64,000 bases of DNA from Clostridiales bacterium (GCA_018374635.1 JAHAEW010000001.1:1-64000), one strand, 5' to 3'. Positions 47,704 to 56,983 are shown, counted from the first letter of the stretch. Program-made: numbers and translations. Notes: a model not told the origin generated them from the letters alone.

Positions 47704-48563
47704 AGATTGTACTCAGCCCCAATCCATTCCGGGATAAGGGATTGAAAGCGGCCCAGTCCGCCGCCCGCATTCTCAGCAACGCCGGGGTGGATACCCGGAT
47801 CTGCCTGCCCTTCTCCACCGAGGGGAGCGACATCAAATTCCCCCGGCAGGTGGAGTGCTGCGACATGCAGAAGGAGCTGCCCGGCGCCGACATCCTCATC
47901 TGCTTCGGCGGGGACGGGACCATCCTCCACGCCGCCAAGGACGCCAACGCCTTCGGCATCCCCATCCTGGGGGTCAACATGGGAAGCGTCGGGTTTATGG
48001 CGGAGGTGGAGCAGAGCGAGCTCTCCCTGCTCTCCAAACTGGCGGTTGGAAAATATACCGTGGAGTCCCGCATGATGCTCATGGTGGAGATCCGCCGGGA
48101 CGGAAAGACCGTCTTCTCGGACCTGGCCCTCAATGACGCGGTCATCACCAAGGGGGCGGTGGCACGTGTGGTGGAGATGGAGGTGCGCAGCGATAAGGTG
48201 CCTATCACCGCCTTCTCGGGAGACGGCGTCATCGTCAGCACGCCCACCGGCTCCACCGCCTATTCCATGTCCGCGGGCGGCCCCATTGTGGAGCCCACGG
48301 CGGAAAATATCATTGTAACGCCGATCTGTCCCCATGTGGTCAACGCCCGCTCCTTCGTGCTGGACCACCGCCGGACGGTGACGGTCCGGATGCGCTCCAT
48401 GAGCCGGAAGACCGCCTATCTCTCGGTGGACGGCGGAAAGGCCTTCAAGCTCAACGGGGGCGACGTCATGCACATCCGGCAGGCCGGCACCAAGACCAAC
48501 CTGGTGCGCCTGACCGGCCGGAGCTTTTACGAAATCATCACGCAGAAACTGGGGAGGATGTAA
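47700..48563 (+). CDS. nadK: NAD kinase
   Basis: A 287-residue NAD+ kinase. GADILICFGGDGTILHAAKD holds the GGDGT motif; GVNMGSVGFMAEVEQSELSL, ALNDAVITKGAVARVVEME and FSGDGVIVSTPTGSTAYSMS follow in the usual order. Makes NADP+. GTG start at 47700 overlapping the tlyA stop, which implies coupling. Confidence 0.96.
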   Translation: MKIVLSPNPFRDKGLKAAQSAARILSNAGVDTRICLPFSTEGSDIKFPRQVECCDMQKELPGADILICFGGDGTILHAAKDANAFGIPILGVNMGSVGFMAEVEQSELSLLSKLAVGKYTVESRMMLMVEIRRDGKTVFSDLALNDAVITKGAVARVVEMEVRSDKVPITAFSGDGVIVSTPTGSTAYSMSAGGPIVEPTAENIIVTPICPHVVNARSFVLDHRRTVTVRMRSMSRKTAYLSVDGGKAFKLNGGDVMHIRQAGTKTNLVRLTGRSFYEIITQKLGRM

Positions 48564-48564
48564 T

Positions 48565-49017
48565 ATGAAGGGAAAGCGTCAACAGGAGATCCTTCGCATC
48601 ATTGAAGAGCACGATGTGGAGACCCAGGACCAGCTTCTGGCCGAGCTGAGGGAGCGGGGGGTGCAGTCCACCCAGGCCACCATCTCCCGGGACATCAAGG
48701 AGCTCCATCTCATCAAGGAGCTGACCGGCTTTGGTACTTACCGCTATGCCGTGTCCGAGCGCAAGGTCTCCCTGAATCTGGCCGGACGCCTGCGCACCAT
48801 CTTCAAAGAGGGCGTGACCTCCTTTGATGTGGCGCAGAACATCGTGGTGCTCAAGACCATGCCCGGCCTCGCCTCGGCGGCGGCGGCGGCCATCGACGGG
48901 ATGGAGATCGCCGATCTGGTGGGCAGTCTGGCGGGGGACGACACCGCCATCCTCATCATGCGAACCAACGAGTCGGCCATCGAATTCTGCGACGAGATCC
49001 ACAAGATGCTGAAATAG
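48565..49017 (+). CDS. argR: Arginine repressor ArgR/AhrC
   Basis: A 150-residue ArgR. N-terminal winged helix: RQQEILRIIEEHDVETQDQL, VQSTQATISRDIKELHLIKE; C-terminal hexamer and arginine domain: VVLKTMPGLASAAAAAIDGM, ADLVGSLAGDDTAILIMRTN. In Clostridia it sits in this operon between nadK and recN regardless of arginine genes. It regulates arginine genes elsewhere and may autoregulate; I saw no clear ARG box. Confidence 0.96.
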   Translation: MKGKRQQEILRIIEEHDVETQDQLLAELRERGVQSTQATISRDIKELHLIKELTGFGTYRYAVSERKVSLNLAGRLRTIFKEGVTSFDVAQNIVVLKTMPGLASAAAAAIDGMEIADLVGSLAGDDTAILIMRTNESAIEFCDEIHKMLK

Positions 49018-49050
49018 ATCCGCTCTCGTCCATCCCTTTGGAGGTATGCC

Positions 49051-50751
49051 ATGCTTTCTCTGCTTCATATCGAGAATATTGCAGTCATTGAGTCGGCGGA
49101 TATCCAGTTTGACTCCGGTTTCAATGTGCTCACCGGCGAGACCGGTGCGGGCAAATCCATCGTGATCGACGCCATCAGCGCCATCATCGGCGCCCGGACC
49201 AGCCGGGACCTGATCCGCACCGGGGCGAAAAGCGCCCGGGTGGAGGCCCAGTTCACCCAGGTCCAGCCCCTGCCCTGGCTGGAGGAGAACGGCCTCTCCG
49301 CGGACGGGAGCGGGAGCATCGTCGTCCAGCGGGAAATCCAGAGCGACGGGAAAAACATCTGCCGGGTCAACGGGCGGCTCCTCAATGTGAGCCAGCTGCG
49401 GGAGCTGGGGCAGCAGCTGGTCAACATCCACGGCCAGCACGACGGCCAGCAGCTGCTGGACGAGCGCTGCCACCTGTCCTATCTGGACAGCTTTGGGGAG
49501 ACCGAAGCCCTTCTGACCCCCTATCAGGAGACCTTTCGGGAGCTGACCGCCATCCGCCGGGAGATCTCCGCCCTCCAGATGGACGACGCGGTCAAGTCCC
49601 GGCGGATGGACAGCCTGCACTTCCAGATCGGCGAGCTGGAGCGGGCCGGCCTGAAGGAGGGCGAGGAGGAGAGCCTCACCGAGCGGCGCACCCTGCTGCG
49701 CAACGCCGAGCGGCTCATCTCCGCGGTGGAGGGGGCCCATTTCGCCCTCTCCGGGGACGACGAGCGGGAGGGGGCCGCCTCTCTCATCGCCGCCGCGGAG
49801 GGCGCGCTCTCCGGGGTGGCCGGCATGAGCGAGGAGATCGCCGGGGTGACCGGGCGCCTGGTGGAGCTGCGTTCCGCCGCCGACGACGCGGCCGAGCTGG
49901 TCCGGGACCTGCGGGAGTCCTTTTCCTTTGAACCGGGGGAGCTGGACGAGATCGAGAGCCGTCTGGACGTGCTCTACCGGCTCAAGAAGAAGTATGGCAG
50001 CAGCGTGGGCGAGATGCTGGCCTATCTGGAGAAATGCCGCTCGGAGCTCTCGGAGATCGAGTACTCCAGCGACACCATCGCCCGGCTGGAGCAGCGGAAA
50101 GCGGCGGTCCTGGCCCGGGTCCGGAAGGCGGCCGAGGCCCTCTCGGCCCGGCGGCGGGAGGCGGCCGAGGCCCTGCGGGAGCGCATCCAGTCCGAGCTGC
50201 GCCAGCTGGACATGCCCAAGGTCCGCTTTCAGGTGGACTTTTCCCCCAAGGGCGGGGAGTTTGGCATGGACGAGACCGGAATGGATGAGGTGCAGTTCCT
50301 CATGTCGGCCAACGTGGGGGAGGACCTCAAGCCCATCCAGCGCATCGCCTCGGGCGGCGAGCTCTCCCGCATCATGCTGGCCCTCAAGAACGTGCTGGCG
50401 GAAAATGAGGCGGTGGCCACGCTGATCTTTGACGAGGTGGACACCGGTGTATCCGGCCGGGCGGCCCAGAAGGTTGCCGAGAAGATGGCCGACGTGGCGG
50501 GGCACAAGCAGGTGCTCTGCGTGACCCATCTGCCCCAGATCGCCGCCATGGCGGACACCCACTTCTCTGTGGTGAAGGGGGAGCGGAAGGGGCGGACCTA
50601 CACTGAGGTGGAGCTTCTGAGGCGTCCCCGGCGGACCGAGGAGCTGGCCCGGCTCACCGGTGGGGCCCACATCACCCCGGCCATCCTGGCCGGAGCGGAG
50701 GAGCTGCTCTCGGCTGCCGAGGGGTACAAGGCGGCCAGACGGGGGCGCTGA
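49051..50751 (+). CDS. recN: DNA repair protein RecN
   Basis: A 566-residue SMC-like ATPase. Walker A: NVLTGETGAGKSIVIDAISA (near residue 30); LVNIHGQHDGQQLLDE; a central coiled coil (about 150-370); ABC signature and Walker B: RIASGGELSRIMLALKNVLA and ATLIFDEVDTGVSGRAAQKV, then VLCVTHLPQIAAMAD. It acts in double-strand break repair. Last gene of the run from nusB. Confidence 0.96.
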   Translation: MLSLLHIENIAVIESADIQFDSGFNVLTGETGAGKSIVIDAISAIIGARTSRDLIRTGAKSARVEAQFTQVQPLPWLEENGLSADGSGSIVVQREIQSDGKNICRVNGRLLNVSQLRELGQQLVNIHGQHDGQQLLDERCHLSYLDSFGETEALLTPYQETFRELTAIRREISALQMDDAVKSRRMDSLHFQIGELERAGLKEGEEESLTERRTLLRNAERLISAVEGAHFALSGDDEREGAASLIAAAEGALSGVAGMSEEIAGVTGRLVELRSAADDAAELVRDLRESFSFEPGELDEIESRLDVLYRLKKKYGSSVGEMLAYLEKCRSELSEIEYSSDTIARLEQRKAAVLARVRKAAEALSARRREAAEALRERIQSELRQLDMPKVRFQVDFSPKGGEFGMDETGMDEVQFLMSANVGEDLKPIQRIASGGELSRIMLALKNVLAENEAVATLIFDEVDTGVSGRAAQKVAEKMADVAGHKQVLCVTHLPQIAAMADTHFSVVKGERKGRTYTEVELLRRPRRTEELARLTGGAHITPAILAGAEELLSAAEGYKAARRGR

Positions 50752-50778
50752 CCGTCCGCCGCACGCGGAAATCTCCAT

Positions 50779-50807
50779 TTGACAAACCAGGAGGACTGCG
50801 CTATAAT
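50779..50807 (+). promoter_or_regulatory. Consensus promoter of the tyrosine T-box transcript
   Basis: TTGACA (50779-50784), 17-bp spacer, TATAAT (50802-50807): perfect sigma-A consensus, just ahead of the T-box leader. Confidence 0.9.
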
Positions 50808-50817
50808 ACATCTCAAT

Positions 50818-51083
50818 CACTGTGATGATGGGGAGAAGTAACGGCCCCACCGCTGCAAAGAGAGCCTCTGGATTGGTGAAAAGAGGAGAGCGGACGCCGT
50901 GAATACACCCCGGAGCAGCCCCCTGAACGCTCAGGTCAAGTAGGGAGGGTCGGGTGCGCCCGTTACCGCGCTGGGAGTGTGATGGCACTCGACGAGGCCT
51001 CCCGCCGTGAGGGGGAGGCGAACCAGAGGTGGTACCGCGTGATCCACGCCCTCTGTCCGAACGGGGACAGAGGGCGTTTTTTT
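50818..51083 (+). promoter_or_regulatory. T-box riboswitch, tyrosine-specific
   Basis: The leader contains a Stem I region with a GAATACACC specifier loop; the codon TAC at 50904-50906 means tyrosine. The conserved T-box AGGTGGTACCGCG (51027-51039) carries TGGT, whose last base pairs with A73 of tRNA-Tyr. An intrinsic terminator follows at 51048. Uncharged tRNA-Tyr would stabilise the antiterminator and switch on the genes at 51102 and tyrS at 51452. The specificity agrees with tyrS. Confidence 0.93.
51048..51083 (+). terminator. Terminator of the T-box leader
   Basis: GCCCTCTGTCC (51048-51058) pairs perfectly with GGACAGAGGGC (51065-51075), followed by seven T. It competes with the T-box antiterminator just upstream. 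Confidence 0.93.
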
Positions 51084-51101
51084 GCGAAACGGGGGGAGAA
51101 T

Positions 51102-51401
51102 ATGGAGCGGGATACCTGCATCCGCTGCGGTGGTACGATGGCGCCTATGGGATCGCATTTTCTGAAGAAAGGCGCTCCCGGCTGGCATCTGCGGGGCAAC
51201 CTGGAGCATTTCGACGGGGAGAATCTCCTGCCGGTCGAGGTCTGGTGCTGCCAGAACTGCCGCCGGCTGGATTTTTACCTGGATGAGAGCGCTTCCGGCA
51301 GCTCCGGCTCCGGTATCGCCCAGACCCGCTGTCCTGTCTGCGGAACGCTCCATGATCTGGATGACCCCAAATGTCCCCACTGCGGAACGCGGCTCTATTA
51401 A
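51102..51401 (+). CDS. Small zinc-ribbon protein, function unknown
   Basis: A 99-residue protein with four Cys pairs: [56 protein letters not shown]. The first two pairs flank [20 protein letters not shown], a pattern of nucleic-acid-binding style ribbons; the last two form a second ribbon. It lies between the T-box terminator and tyrS, so it should be induced by tyrosine starvation together with tyrS. GGGGGGAG precedes ATG 51102. I do not recognise a specific family. Confidence 0.85.
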   Translation: MERDTCIRCGGTMAPMGSHFLKKGAPGWHLRGNLEHFDGENLLPVEVWCCQNCRRLDFYLDESASGSSGSGIAQTRCPVCGTLHDLDDPKCPHCGTRLY

Positions 51402-51451
51402 ACTGTAACAAAACGGATTCCCATCAGAATCCGATCAAAGGAGAATGGAAG

Positions 51452-52678
51452 ATGACTTGCTACGAAGAACTGAAAGCCCGCGGCCTGATCGCCCAGGTGA
51501 CCAACGAGGAGGAGATCTCCAAGATGATCAACGAGGGCAAGGCGGTGTTCTATATCGGCTTTGACCCCACCGCCGACTCCCTCCACGTGGGCCACTTCAT
51601 GGCCCTGTGCCTGATGAAGCGGCTCCAGATGGCGGGCAACCGGCCCATCGCCCTCATCGGCGGCGGCACCGGCATGGTGGGCGACCCCTCCGGCCGCACC
51701 GACATGCGCCAGATGATGACCCCCGAGACCATCCAGCACAACTGCGACTGCTTCAAAAAGCAGATGGAGCGCTTCATCGAGTTTGGCGAGGGCAAGGCCC
51801 AGATGGTCAACAACGCCGACTGGCTCATGGAGCTCAACTATGTGGAACTCCTGCGGGAAGTGGGCGCCTGCTTCTCGGTGAACAACATGCTGCGGGCCGA
51901 GTGCTACAAGCAGCGCATGGAGAAGGGCCTGTCCTTCCTGGAGTTCAACTACATGATCATGCAGTCCTACGACTTCTACCACCTCTTCCAGCACTACGGC
52001 TGCAACATGCAGTTCGGCGGCGACGACCAGTGGTCCAACATGCTGGGCGGCACCGAGCTCATCCGCCGCAAGCTGGGCAAGGACGCCCACGCCATGACCA
52101 TCACCCTTCTGCTCAACTCCGAGGGCAAGAAGATGGGCAAGACCCAGTCCGGCGCGGTGTGGCTGGACCCCAACAAGACTTCTCCCTACGAGTTCTACCA
52201 GTACTGGCGCAACGTGGGCGACGCGGACGTGCTCAAGTGCCTGCGGATGCTCACCTTCCTGCCCATCGAGCAGATCGACGAGATGGACCATTGGGAGGGC
52301 GCCCAGCTCAACACCGCCAAGGAGATCCTGGCCTTTGAGCTGACCCAGCTGGTCCACGGCACCGAGGAGGCCCAGAAGGCCCAGGACGCCGCCAAGGCTC
52401 TCTTCGTGGGCGGCGGCGACATGAGCAACGTGCCCACCACCACGCTGGAGACCGGCGACCTGACCGACGGCTCCATCGGCGTGCTGGATCTGCTCCTCAA
52501 GTGCGGCCTGGTCCCCTCCAAGAAGGAAGGCCGCCGCCTGGTGGAGCAGGGCGGTGTGTCGGTCAACGGCGAGAAGGTCTCCGACGTGAACGCCGCCTTT
52601 GACGCCGCCGCGTTCGGGGAAGAGGGCCTCATGATCAAGAAGGGCAAGAAGGTGTTCCACCGTGCCCTGCTGGGCTGA
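51452..52678 (+). CDS. tyrS: Tyrosyl-tRNA synthetase
   Basis: A 408-residue class I synthetase. [20 protein letters not shown] contains the HIGH-type motif; [20 protein letters not shown] binds tyrosine; [20 protein letters not shown] has the KMSKS-type motif; the C-terminal S4 domain ([20 protein letters not shown]) binds tRNA. AAAGGAG precedes ATG 51452. Controlled by the tyrosine T-box upstream. Confidence 0.97.
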   Translation: MTCYEELKARGLIAQVTNEEEISKMINEGKAVFYIGFDPTADSLHVGHFMALCLMKRLQMAGNRPIALIGGGTGMVGDPSGRTDMRQMMTPETIQHNCDCFKKQMERFIEFGEGKAQMVNNADWLMELNYVELLREVGACFSVNNMLRAECYKQRMEKGLSFLEFNYMIMQSYDFYHLFQHYGCNMQFGGDDQWSNMLGGTELIRRKLGKDAHAMTITLLLNSEGKKMGKTQSGAVWLDPNKTSPYEFYQYWRNVGDADVLKCLRMLTFLPIEQIDEMDHWEGAQLNTAKEILAFELTQLVHGTEEAQKAQDAAKALFVGGGDMSNVPTTTLETGDLTDGSIGVLDLLLKCGLVPSKKEGRRLVEQGGVSVNGEKVSDVNAAFDAAAFGEEGLMIKKGKKVFHRALLG

Positions 52679-52710
52679 TCCGCCGGGCCGGTACCGGTGA
52701 GAAAGGTGGG

Positions 52711-53931
52711 ATGCCCGTGAAGGAAAAGAAGAAATGGTTCTCGCTGGACGAGCGCATGTGGTCCAATCTGCTGGTAGTCCTGGCCGGAATCGCGTTTTAC
52801 CTGATCTTTTCCCATTTTGATATAGTGCGCGGGGTGGTCTCCATGATCACCGGCGTACTGATGCCGTTTATCGTGGGGTTTGCCTTTGCCTACCTCCTCA
52901 ACGGCCCGACCAACTATTTTGAGCAGAAGGTCTTCTATCGATTCAAATGCCGGCGGGGCCTTGCGGTGCTGTTGGTGTATCTCCTGGTCATCGCGCTGCT
53001 GGCCGTTCTGGTCAAGCTCATCCTGCCCCAGATCGTGCAGAGCATCGTGGCGCTGTACAGCATCATCCAGAGCTTTTTCCTGAACATCAACACCTGGATG
53101 CAGGAGGCGGCGATCCAGCTGAACATCGACCAGAATGCCCTCAACGAGTTCCTTTTGGACTTGAACTCCTCCTATAAGGACATCATGACGAACCTGTCCA
53201 ACATGCTCTCCAAGGCGGTGCCCTATGTGCTGAGCATGGGCGTGGCCGTGGGCAGCGGGGTGGTGTCCGGCGTGATCTCGGCCATCACCACGGTGATCTC
53301 CTCGGTCTATATGCTGCTGGACAAGGACCGCCTGTCCCTCCAGTCCAAAAAGCTGGTCTATGCGGTCCTGCCCACAGGCAAGGCCAACCGGCTCATCACG
53401 GTGTGCGCCCAGGCCAACGGCATCTTTTCCGGCTTCATCAACGGCAAGATCCTGGACAGCGCCATCATCGGCGTGCTGTGCTTTTTCCTGACCTCGCTCC
53501 TGCGGATCGAATTTTCGGTGCTCATCAGCGTGGTCATCGGGGTGACCAACGTGATTCCCTTCTTCGGCCCCATCGTGGGCGCGGTCCCCTGCGTCCTGAT
53601 CCTGCTGCTGGTGGACCCCTGGCAGGCCCTGCGCTTCGGCATCCTGGCCCTGGCCTTGCAGCAGTTCGACGGGAACATCCTCGGCCCCAAGATTCTGGGC
53701 GACAGCACCGGGATCTCGGCCTTCTGGGTGCTCATCTCCATTGTGGTGGGCGGGGGCCTGTTCGGGTTCCCCGGGATGCTGCTGGGCGTGCCCACCTTCG
53801 CGGTGATCTATGCGCTGGTGGGGGAGTGGACCCGGGCCCGGCTCACCCGCAAGGGTATCCGCCCCGTCAAGGGCGGCGAGCCGGAGGTGCTCCCGCCGGA
53901 ATGGCCGGACGATCCGGCCAATGAACCATAA
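52711..53931 (+). CDS. AI-2E/PerM-family membrane transporter
   Basis: A 406-residue protein with about eight membrane segments: VVLAGIAFYLIFSHFDIVRG, ITGVLMPFIVGFAFAYLLNG, AVLLVYLLVIALLAVLVKLI, then after a soluble region FINGKILDSAIIGVLCFFLT, VIPFFGPIVGAVPCVLILLL and LGDSTGISAFWVLISIVVGG. These are the marks of the UPF0118/AI-2E transporter family; members include autoinducer-2 exporters and Na+/H+ antiporters, so the substrate is not known. GAAAGGTGGG lies upstream. Followed by a family 2 repeat. Confidence 0.92.
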   Translation: MPVKEKKKWFSLDERMWSNLLVVLAGIAFYLIFSHFDIVRGVVSMITGVLMPFIVGFAFAYLLNGPTNYFEQKVFYRFKCRRGLAVLLVYLLVIALLAVLVKLILPQIVQSIVALYSIIQSFFLNINTWMQEAAIQLNIDQNALNEFLLDLNSSYKDIMTNLSNMLSKAVPYVLSMGVAVGSGVVSGVISAITTVISSVYMLLDKDRLSLQSKKLVYAVLPTGKANRLITVCAQANGIFSGFINGKILDSAIIGVLCFFLTSLLRIEFSVLISVVIGVTNVIPFFGPIVGAVPCVLILLLVDPWQALRFGILALALQQFDGNILGPKILGDSTGISAFWVLISIVVGGGLFGFPGMLLGVPTFAVIYALVGEWTRARLTRKGIRPVKGGEPEVLPPEWPDDPANEP

Positions 53932-53941
53932 AAGGGAAAAA

Positions 53942-54216
53942 AGGACTCTGCTTTCCAAAAGCAGAGTCCTCAGTCTGTCGATCAAGTGGAATGCGATGCA
54001 GGAAAGAACCTGCTTCCTGGAAAGCCGAAAGCCCTCGGCAGAGTTTCGCCGCCCGCAGGCGGTGAAAGCAAGTGAGATCCGAAACATCCGAGGACATGCG
54101 CCTCGGATGTTTCTCTGCTCAGACTTTGGAGTGCGCGCGCATACGCGGGTGCGCGAGAAAGTCTGCATCCCCTCGAAAAAATGCCTGCATTTTTGAGAAG
54201 CAGAGTCCTTTCCAGT
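53942..54216 (+). repeat. Interspersed hairpin repeat, family 2, copy C
   Basis: Opens with a hairpin AGGACTCTGCT/AGCAGAGTCCT (53942-53970), then TCAGTCTGTCGATCAAGTGG, GCAGGAAAGAACCTGCTTCC, CTCGGCAGAGTTTCGCCGCC and, near the end, CTGCATCCCCTCGAAAAAAT and TGCCTGCATTTTTGAGAAGC. The right end repeats AGCAGAGTCCTTTCC, as in the left hairpin. The interior has CATCCGAGG/CCTCGGATG and CGCGCGC-rich hairpins. It lies between the transporter and the acetyltransferase gene and contains no credible gene. Confidence 0.8.
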
Positions 54217-54236
54217 CTGAGAGGAGTGTTTTTTGC

Positions 54237-54701
54237 ATGAACCTTCGACCTTACCGCCCCTCCGACGTATCGGCGCTGGCGGAGCTCTTTTACCAGACCG
54301 TCCACAGCGTGAACCGGCGGGACTATACCGCGGAGCAGTGCCGGGTCTGGGCCACGGGGCATCCGGACCTTTCGGCCTGGGACGCGTCCTTTCAGGCCCA
54401 CCGGACCTGGATCGCGGAGGAGGACGGGCACATCGTGGGCTTTGCCGATCTGGACGTGGAGGCCGGATATCTGGACCGGCTCTACGTCCATAAGGACACC
54501 CAGCGAAGGGGCGTGGGCACCGCCCTGTGCGATGCCGCCGAGGCCTGTGCCCGGGCGGCCGGGGTGCGCCGATTGGAGACCCACGCCTCCATCACCGCAC
54601 GTCCATTCTTTGCCGCCCGGGGCTACGCCCTGCTGCGGGAGCAGGAGGTGGAGCGGGGCGGAATTTTGCTGAAAAACTACGTCATGATCCTGGAGCTCTG
54701 A
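54237..54701 (+). CDS. GNAT-family N-acetyltransferase
   Basis: A 154-residue acetyltransferase (YafP-like): MNLRPYRPSDVSALAELFYQ, TWIAEEDGHIVGFADLDVEA, then LDRLYVHKDTQRRGVGTALC, in which QRRGVGT is the acetyl-CoA loop, and THASITARPFFAARGYALLR. GAGAGGAG lies upstream. Substrate unknown. The last 25 bases overlap the end of dapA on the other strand. Confidence 0.92.
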   Translation: MNLRPYRPSDVSALAELFYQTVHSVNRRDYTAEQCRVWATGHPDLSAWDASFQAHRTWIAEEDGHIVGFADLDVEAGYLDRLYVHKDTQRRGVGTALCDAAEACARAAGVRRLETHASITARPFFAARGYALLREQEVERGGILLKNYVMILEL

Positions 54702-55612
54702 GCCGGGGAGGGTGTGAGGGCCGGGAGGACCCCTGAGCGCTCCATGGCCTCCCGCAGCTCCCTCCGGTGTGCCTCCGAGATGGGGCAGAGGGGGAGACGG
54801 AGGGGCCCCACCGGGTACCCCGCCATCTCCAGGGCGGCCTTGATGGGGATGGGATTGACCTCGAGAAAGAGGGCGTTGAGCAGTTCCAGATAGCGGAGCT
54901 GAAGCTGGGCGGCCGCCGCAAAGCGCCCCTCCAGGCACAGGCGGCTGATGCGCCCCATCTCCCGGGGGATCAGGTTGGAGGCCACCGAGATGACCCCCTT
55001 TGCCCCCAGTGCCATGAGGGAGACCACCTGATCGTCGTTCCCCGACCAGAGGAAGAGGTCCTCCCCGCACAGGTGCCGGATCTGGGCCGCCAGGGAGAAG
55101 TTCCCGCTGGCCTCCTTGACCCCGTTGATCCCCGGGTTCTGGGAGAGGACCCGGTAGGTCTCGGCGGTAAAAGAGAGCCCCGTGCGGCTGGGCACGTTGT
55201 AGAGCAGGATGGGAAGAGACACGCGCTGGGTCAGAAACTCATAGTGCCGGATGAGCCCAGCCTGGGTGGTCTTATTATAGTAAGGAGTGACATGAAGCAG
55301 AGCATCGGCCCCCGCATCCTGGGCTTGCTGGGAGAGGTAGAGGGCGGCGACGGTGTCATTGCTTCCCGCCCCCGCGATCACCTTCACCCGGTGGTTCACC
55401 TGCGCGACACAGAAGGCCACGGCGTCGTGGTGCTCCCGGATGCTCATGGTGGCGCTTTCACCGGTGGTGCCGCAGACACAGATGGCGTCCACGCCGCATG
55501 CGATCTGCTCCTCGATCAACCTTCCGAAGACGTCATACGCGATGGCGCCGTCCGGTTCAAATGGTGTGACGATAGCGGTGCACACACCGGTAAAAACAGG
55601 CTCTTTCTTCAA
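54677..55612 (-). CDS. dapA: 4-hydroxy-tetrahydrodipicolinate synthase
   Basis: A 311-residue DapA starting with TTG at 55612 (MKKEPVFTGVCTAIVTPF), which has AAGGAGG 7 bases upstream. GVDAICVCGTTGESATM holds the conserved Thr pair, HVTPYYNKTTQAGLIRHYEF the catalytic Tyr, and GINGVKEASGNFSLAAQI the Schiff-base Lys. It condenses pyruvate with aspartate semialdehyde, the product of asd, which lies 4 bases upstream. Used for lysine, diaminopimelate and, in spores, dipicolinate. Confidence 0.96.
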   Translation of the reverse strand: MKKEPVFTGVCTAIVTPFEPDGAIAYDVFGRLIEEQIACGVDAICVCGTTGESATMSIREHHDAVAFCVAQVNHRVKVIAGAGSNDTVAALYLSQQAQDAGADALLHVTPYYNKTTQAGLIRHYEFLTQRVSLPILLYNVPSRTGLSFTAETYRVLSQNPGINGVKEASGNFSLAAQIRHLCGEDLFLWSGNDDQVVSLMALGAKGVISVASNLIPREMGRISRLCLEGRFAAAAQLQLRYLELLNALFLEVNPIPIKAALEMAGYPVGPLRLPLCPISEAHRRELREAMERSGVLPALTPSPAQSSRIMT

Positions 55613-55616
55613 TCCA

Positions 55617-56705
55617 TTACCTCCTTGTGATGTATCCCTCCGCACACAGCAGCTCGGCCAGCAGCACCGCGCCGCCGGCCGCGCCGCGCAGCGTGTTGTG
55701 GGACAGGCAGACGAACTTGTAGTCATACTGGGTATCCGGACGCAGACGGCCGGCGCAAACGGCCATGCCGCGCTCGGTCATGCGGTCCAGCTTGGTCTGG
55801 GGACGGCTGGGGTCCTCGAAATAGTGCAGGAACTGCTGGGGCGCGGAGGGAAGGCCCAGCTCCTGGGGACGGCCCCGGAAGGACGCCCACGCCTCCTTGA
55901 TCTCCTCCTCGGAGGGCTTGCGGTCAAAGCTGGCAAAGACCGCGGCCATGTGGCCGTCGGAAGCGGCTACCCGGAAGCACTGGGCGGTGATGGCAGGGGA
56001 GTCGGCATTGACAATCACGCCGTTTTCCATCCGGCCCCAGAGCTTGAGGGGTTCCCGCTCGCTCTTCTCCTCCTCGCCGCCGATGTAGGGGATCACGTTG
56101 TCCACCATCTCGGGCCAGGTCTCGAAGGTCTTGCCCGCACCGGAGATGGCCTGATAGGTACACACCAGGGCCTTGGAGAGTCCGAAGCGCTCCCGCAGGG
56201 GATGGAGGGCGGGCACATAGCTCTGGAGCGAGCAGTTGGACTTGACCGCGATGAAGCCGCGCCCGGTCCCCAGGCGGCGGCGCTGGGCGGGGATCACGCC
56301 CAGGTGCTCCGGGTTGATCTCGGGGACCACCATGGGCACGTCGGGCGTCCAGCGGTGGGCGGAGTTGTTGGAGACCACCGGGCACTCGTGTTTGGCATAG
56401 GCCTCCTCCAGCGCCTGGATCTCCTCCTTCTTCATATCCACGGCGGAGAACACAAAGTCCACCTGGGACGCGATGCGCGCAATATCGGTCTCGGCGTTGA
56501 GCACCACCATGTGTTTGGCCGCCTCCGGCATGGGGGCCTCCATGGCCCAGCGGCTTCCGACGGCCTCCCCGTAGGTCTTGCCGGCCGAGCGGGCACTGGC
56601 GGCGATGGCGGTGAGCTGGAACCAGGGGTGCTCTGCCATCAGAGTGACAAACCTCTGTCCCACCATGCCCGTGCCGCCGATCACGCCTACTCTGTACTTT
56701 TCCAT
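55617..56705 (-). CDS. asd: Aspartate-semialdehyde dehydrogenase
   Basis: A 362-residue enzyme: YRVGVIGGTGMVGQRFVTLM (NADP loop), HECPVVSNNSAHRWTPDVPM, VPEINPEHLGVIPAQRRR, FIAVKSNCSLQSYVPALHPL with the catalytic Cys, and CTYQAISGAGKTFETWPEMV. The form resembles the archaeal/fungal-type Asd. GGGAGG lies ahead of ATG 56705. It forms an operon with dapA. No lysine riboswitch was recognised in the leader. Confidence 0.96.
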   Translation of the reverse strand: MEKYRVGVIGGTGMVGQRFVTLMAEHPWFQLTAIAASARSAGKTYGEAVGSRWAMEAPMPEAAKHMVVLNAETDIARIASQVDFVFSAVDMKKEEIQALEEAYAKHECPVVSNNSAHRWTPDVPMVVPEINPEHLGVIPAQRRRLGTGRGFIAVKSNCSLQSYVPALHPLRERFGLSKALVCTYQAISGAGKTFETWPEMVDNVIPYIGGEEEKSEREPLKLWGRMENGVIVNADSPAITAQCFRVAASDGHMAAVFASFDRKPSEEEIKEAWASFRGRPQELGLPSAPQQFLHYFEDPSRPQTKLDRMTERGMAVCAGRLRPDTQYDYKFVCLSHNTLRGAAGGAVLLAELLCAEGYITRR

Positions 56706-56804
56706 TCTGATGACCTCCCGTTGTTCTGATAGATTCTATGCCGGTACAGAGGAAATCAGGTCTGTCCATTGAAAAAATCCAGCGGAAAAAAAGAAATCAG
56801 CGGG

Positions 56805-56834
56805 TTTACACACCGGCTGATTTTGTACTATAAT
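56805..56834 (+). promoter_or_regulatory. Promoter of the SpoIID-like gene
   Basis: TTTACA (56805-56810), 18-bp spacer, TATAAT (56829-56834). An imperfect inverted repeat AATCAGC...GCTGATT (56795-56822) covers the -35 box. The transcript would have a leader of about 140 bases; nothing else in 56840-56983 can be named. Confidence 0.55.
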
Positions 56835-56983
56835 GGCATAAGGTATGTAGACCGGCCTGATCTGTACTTGCTGTATGGACAGGCATCCGCCGGAAACGAA
56901 CGCCTGACGTTGCTCTTAGAGTAGCACAGGAATTCTTTCGTGTCAATACTTTGCTGTGTTAAATGATAAAACAGGAGAGAACC

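Noticed and set aside
48538..50988. An 816-codon open frame on the minus strand across argR and recN
   Set aside because: Leu/Gly/His-rich shadow of two certain genes on the plus strand; no ribosome-binding site or domain.
52195..54168. A 657-codon open frame on the minus strand across tyrS and the AI-2E-type gene
   Set aside because: Asp/His/Gln-rich shadow that also runs through a non-coding repeat; nothing protein-like in it.
56706..56983. A lysine riboswitch ahead of asd-dapA
   Set aside because: The leader is too short and lacks the conserved lysine-aptamer blocks.
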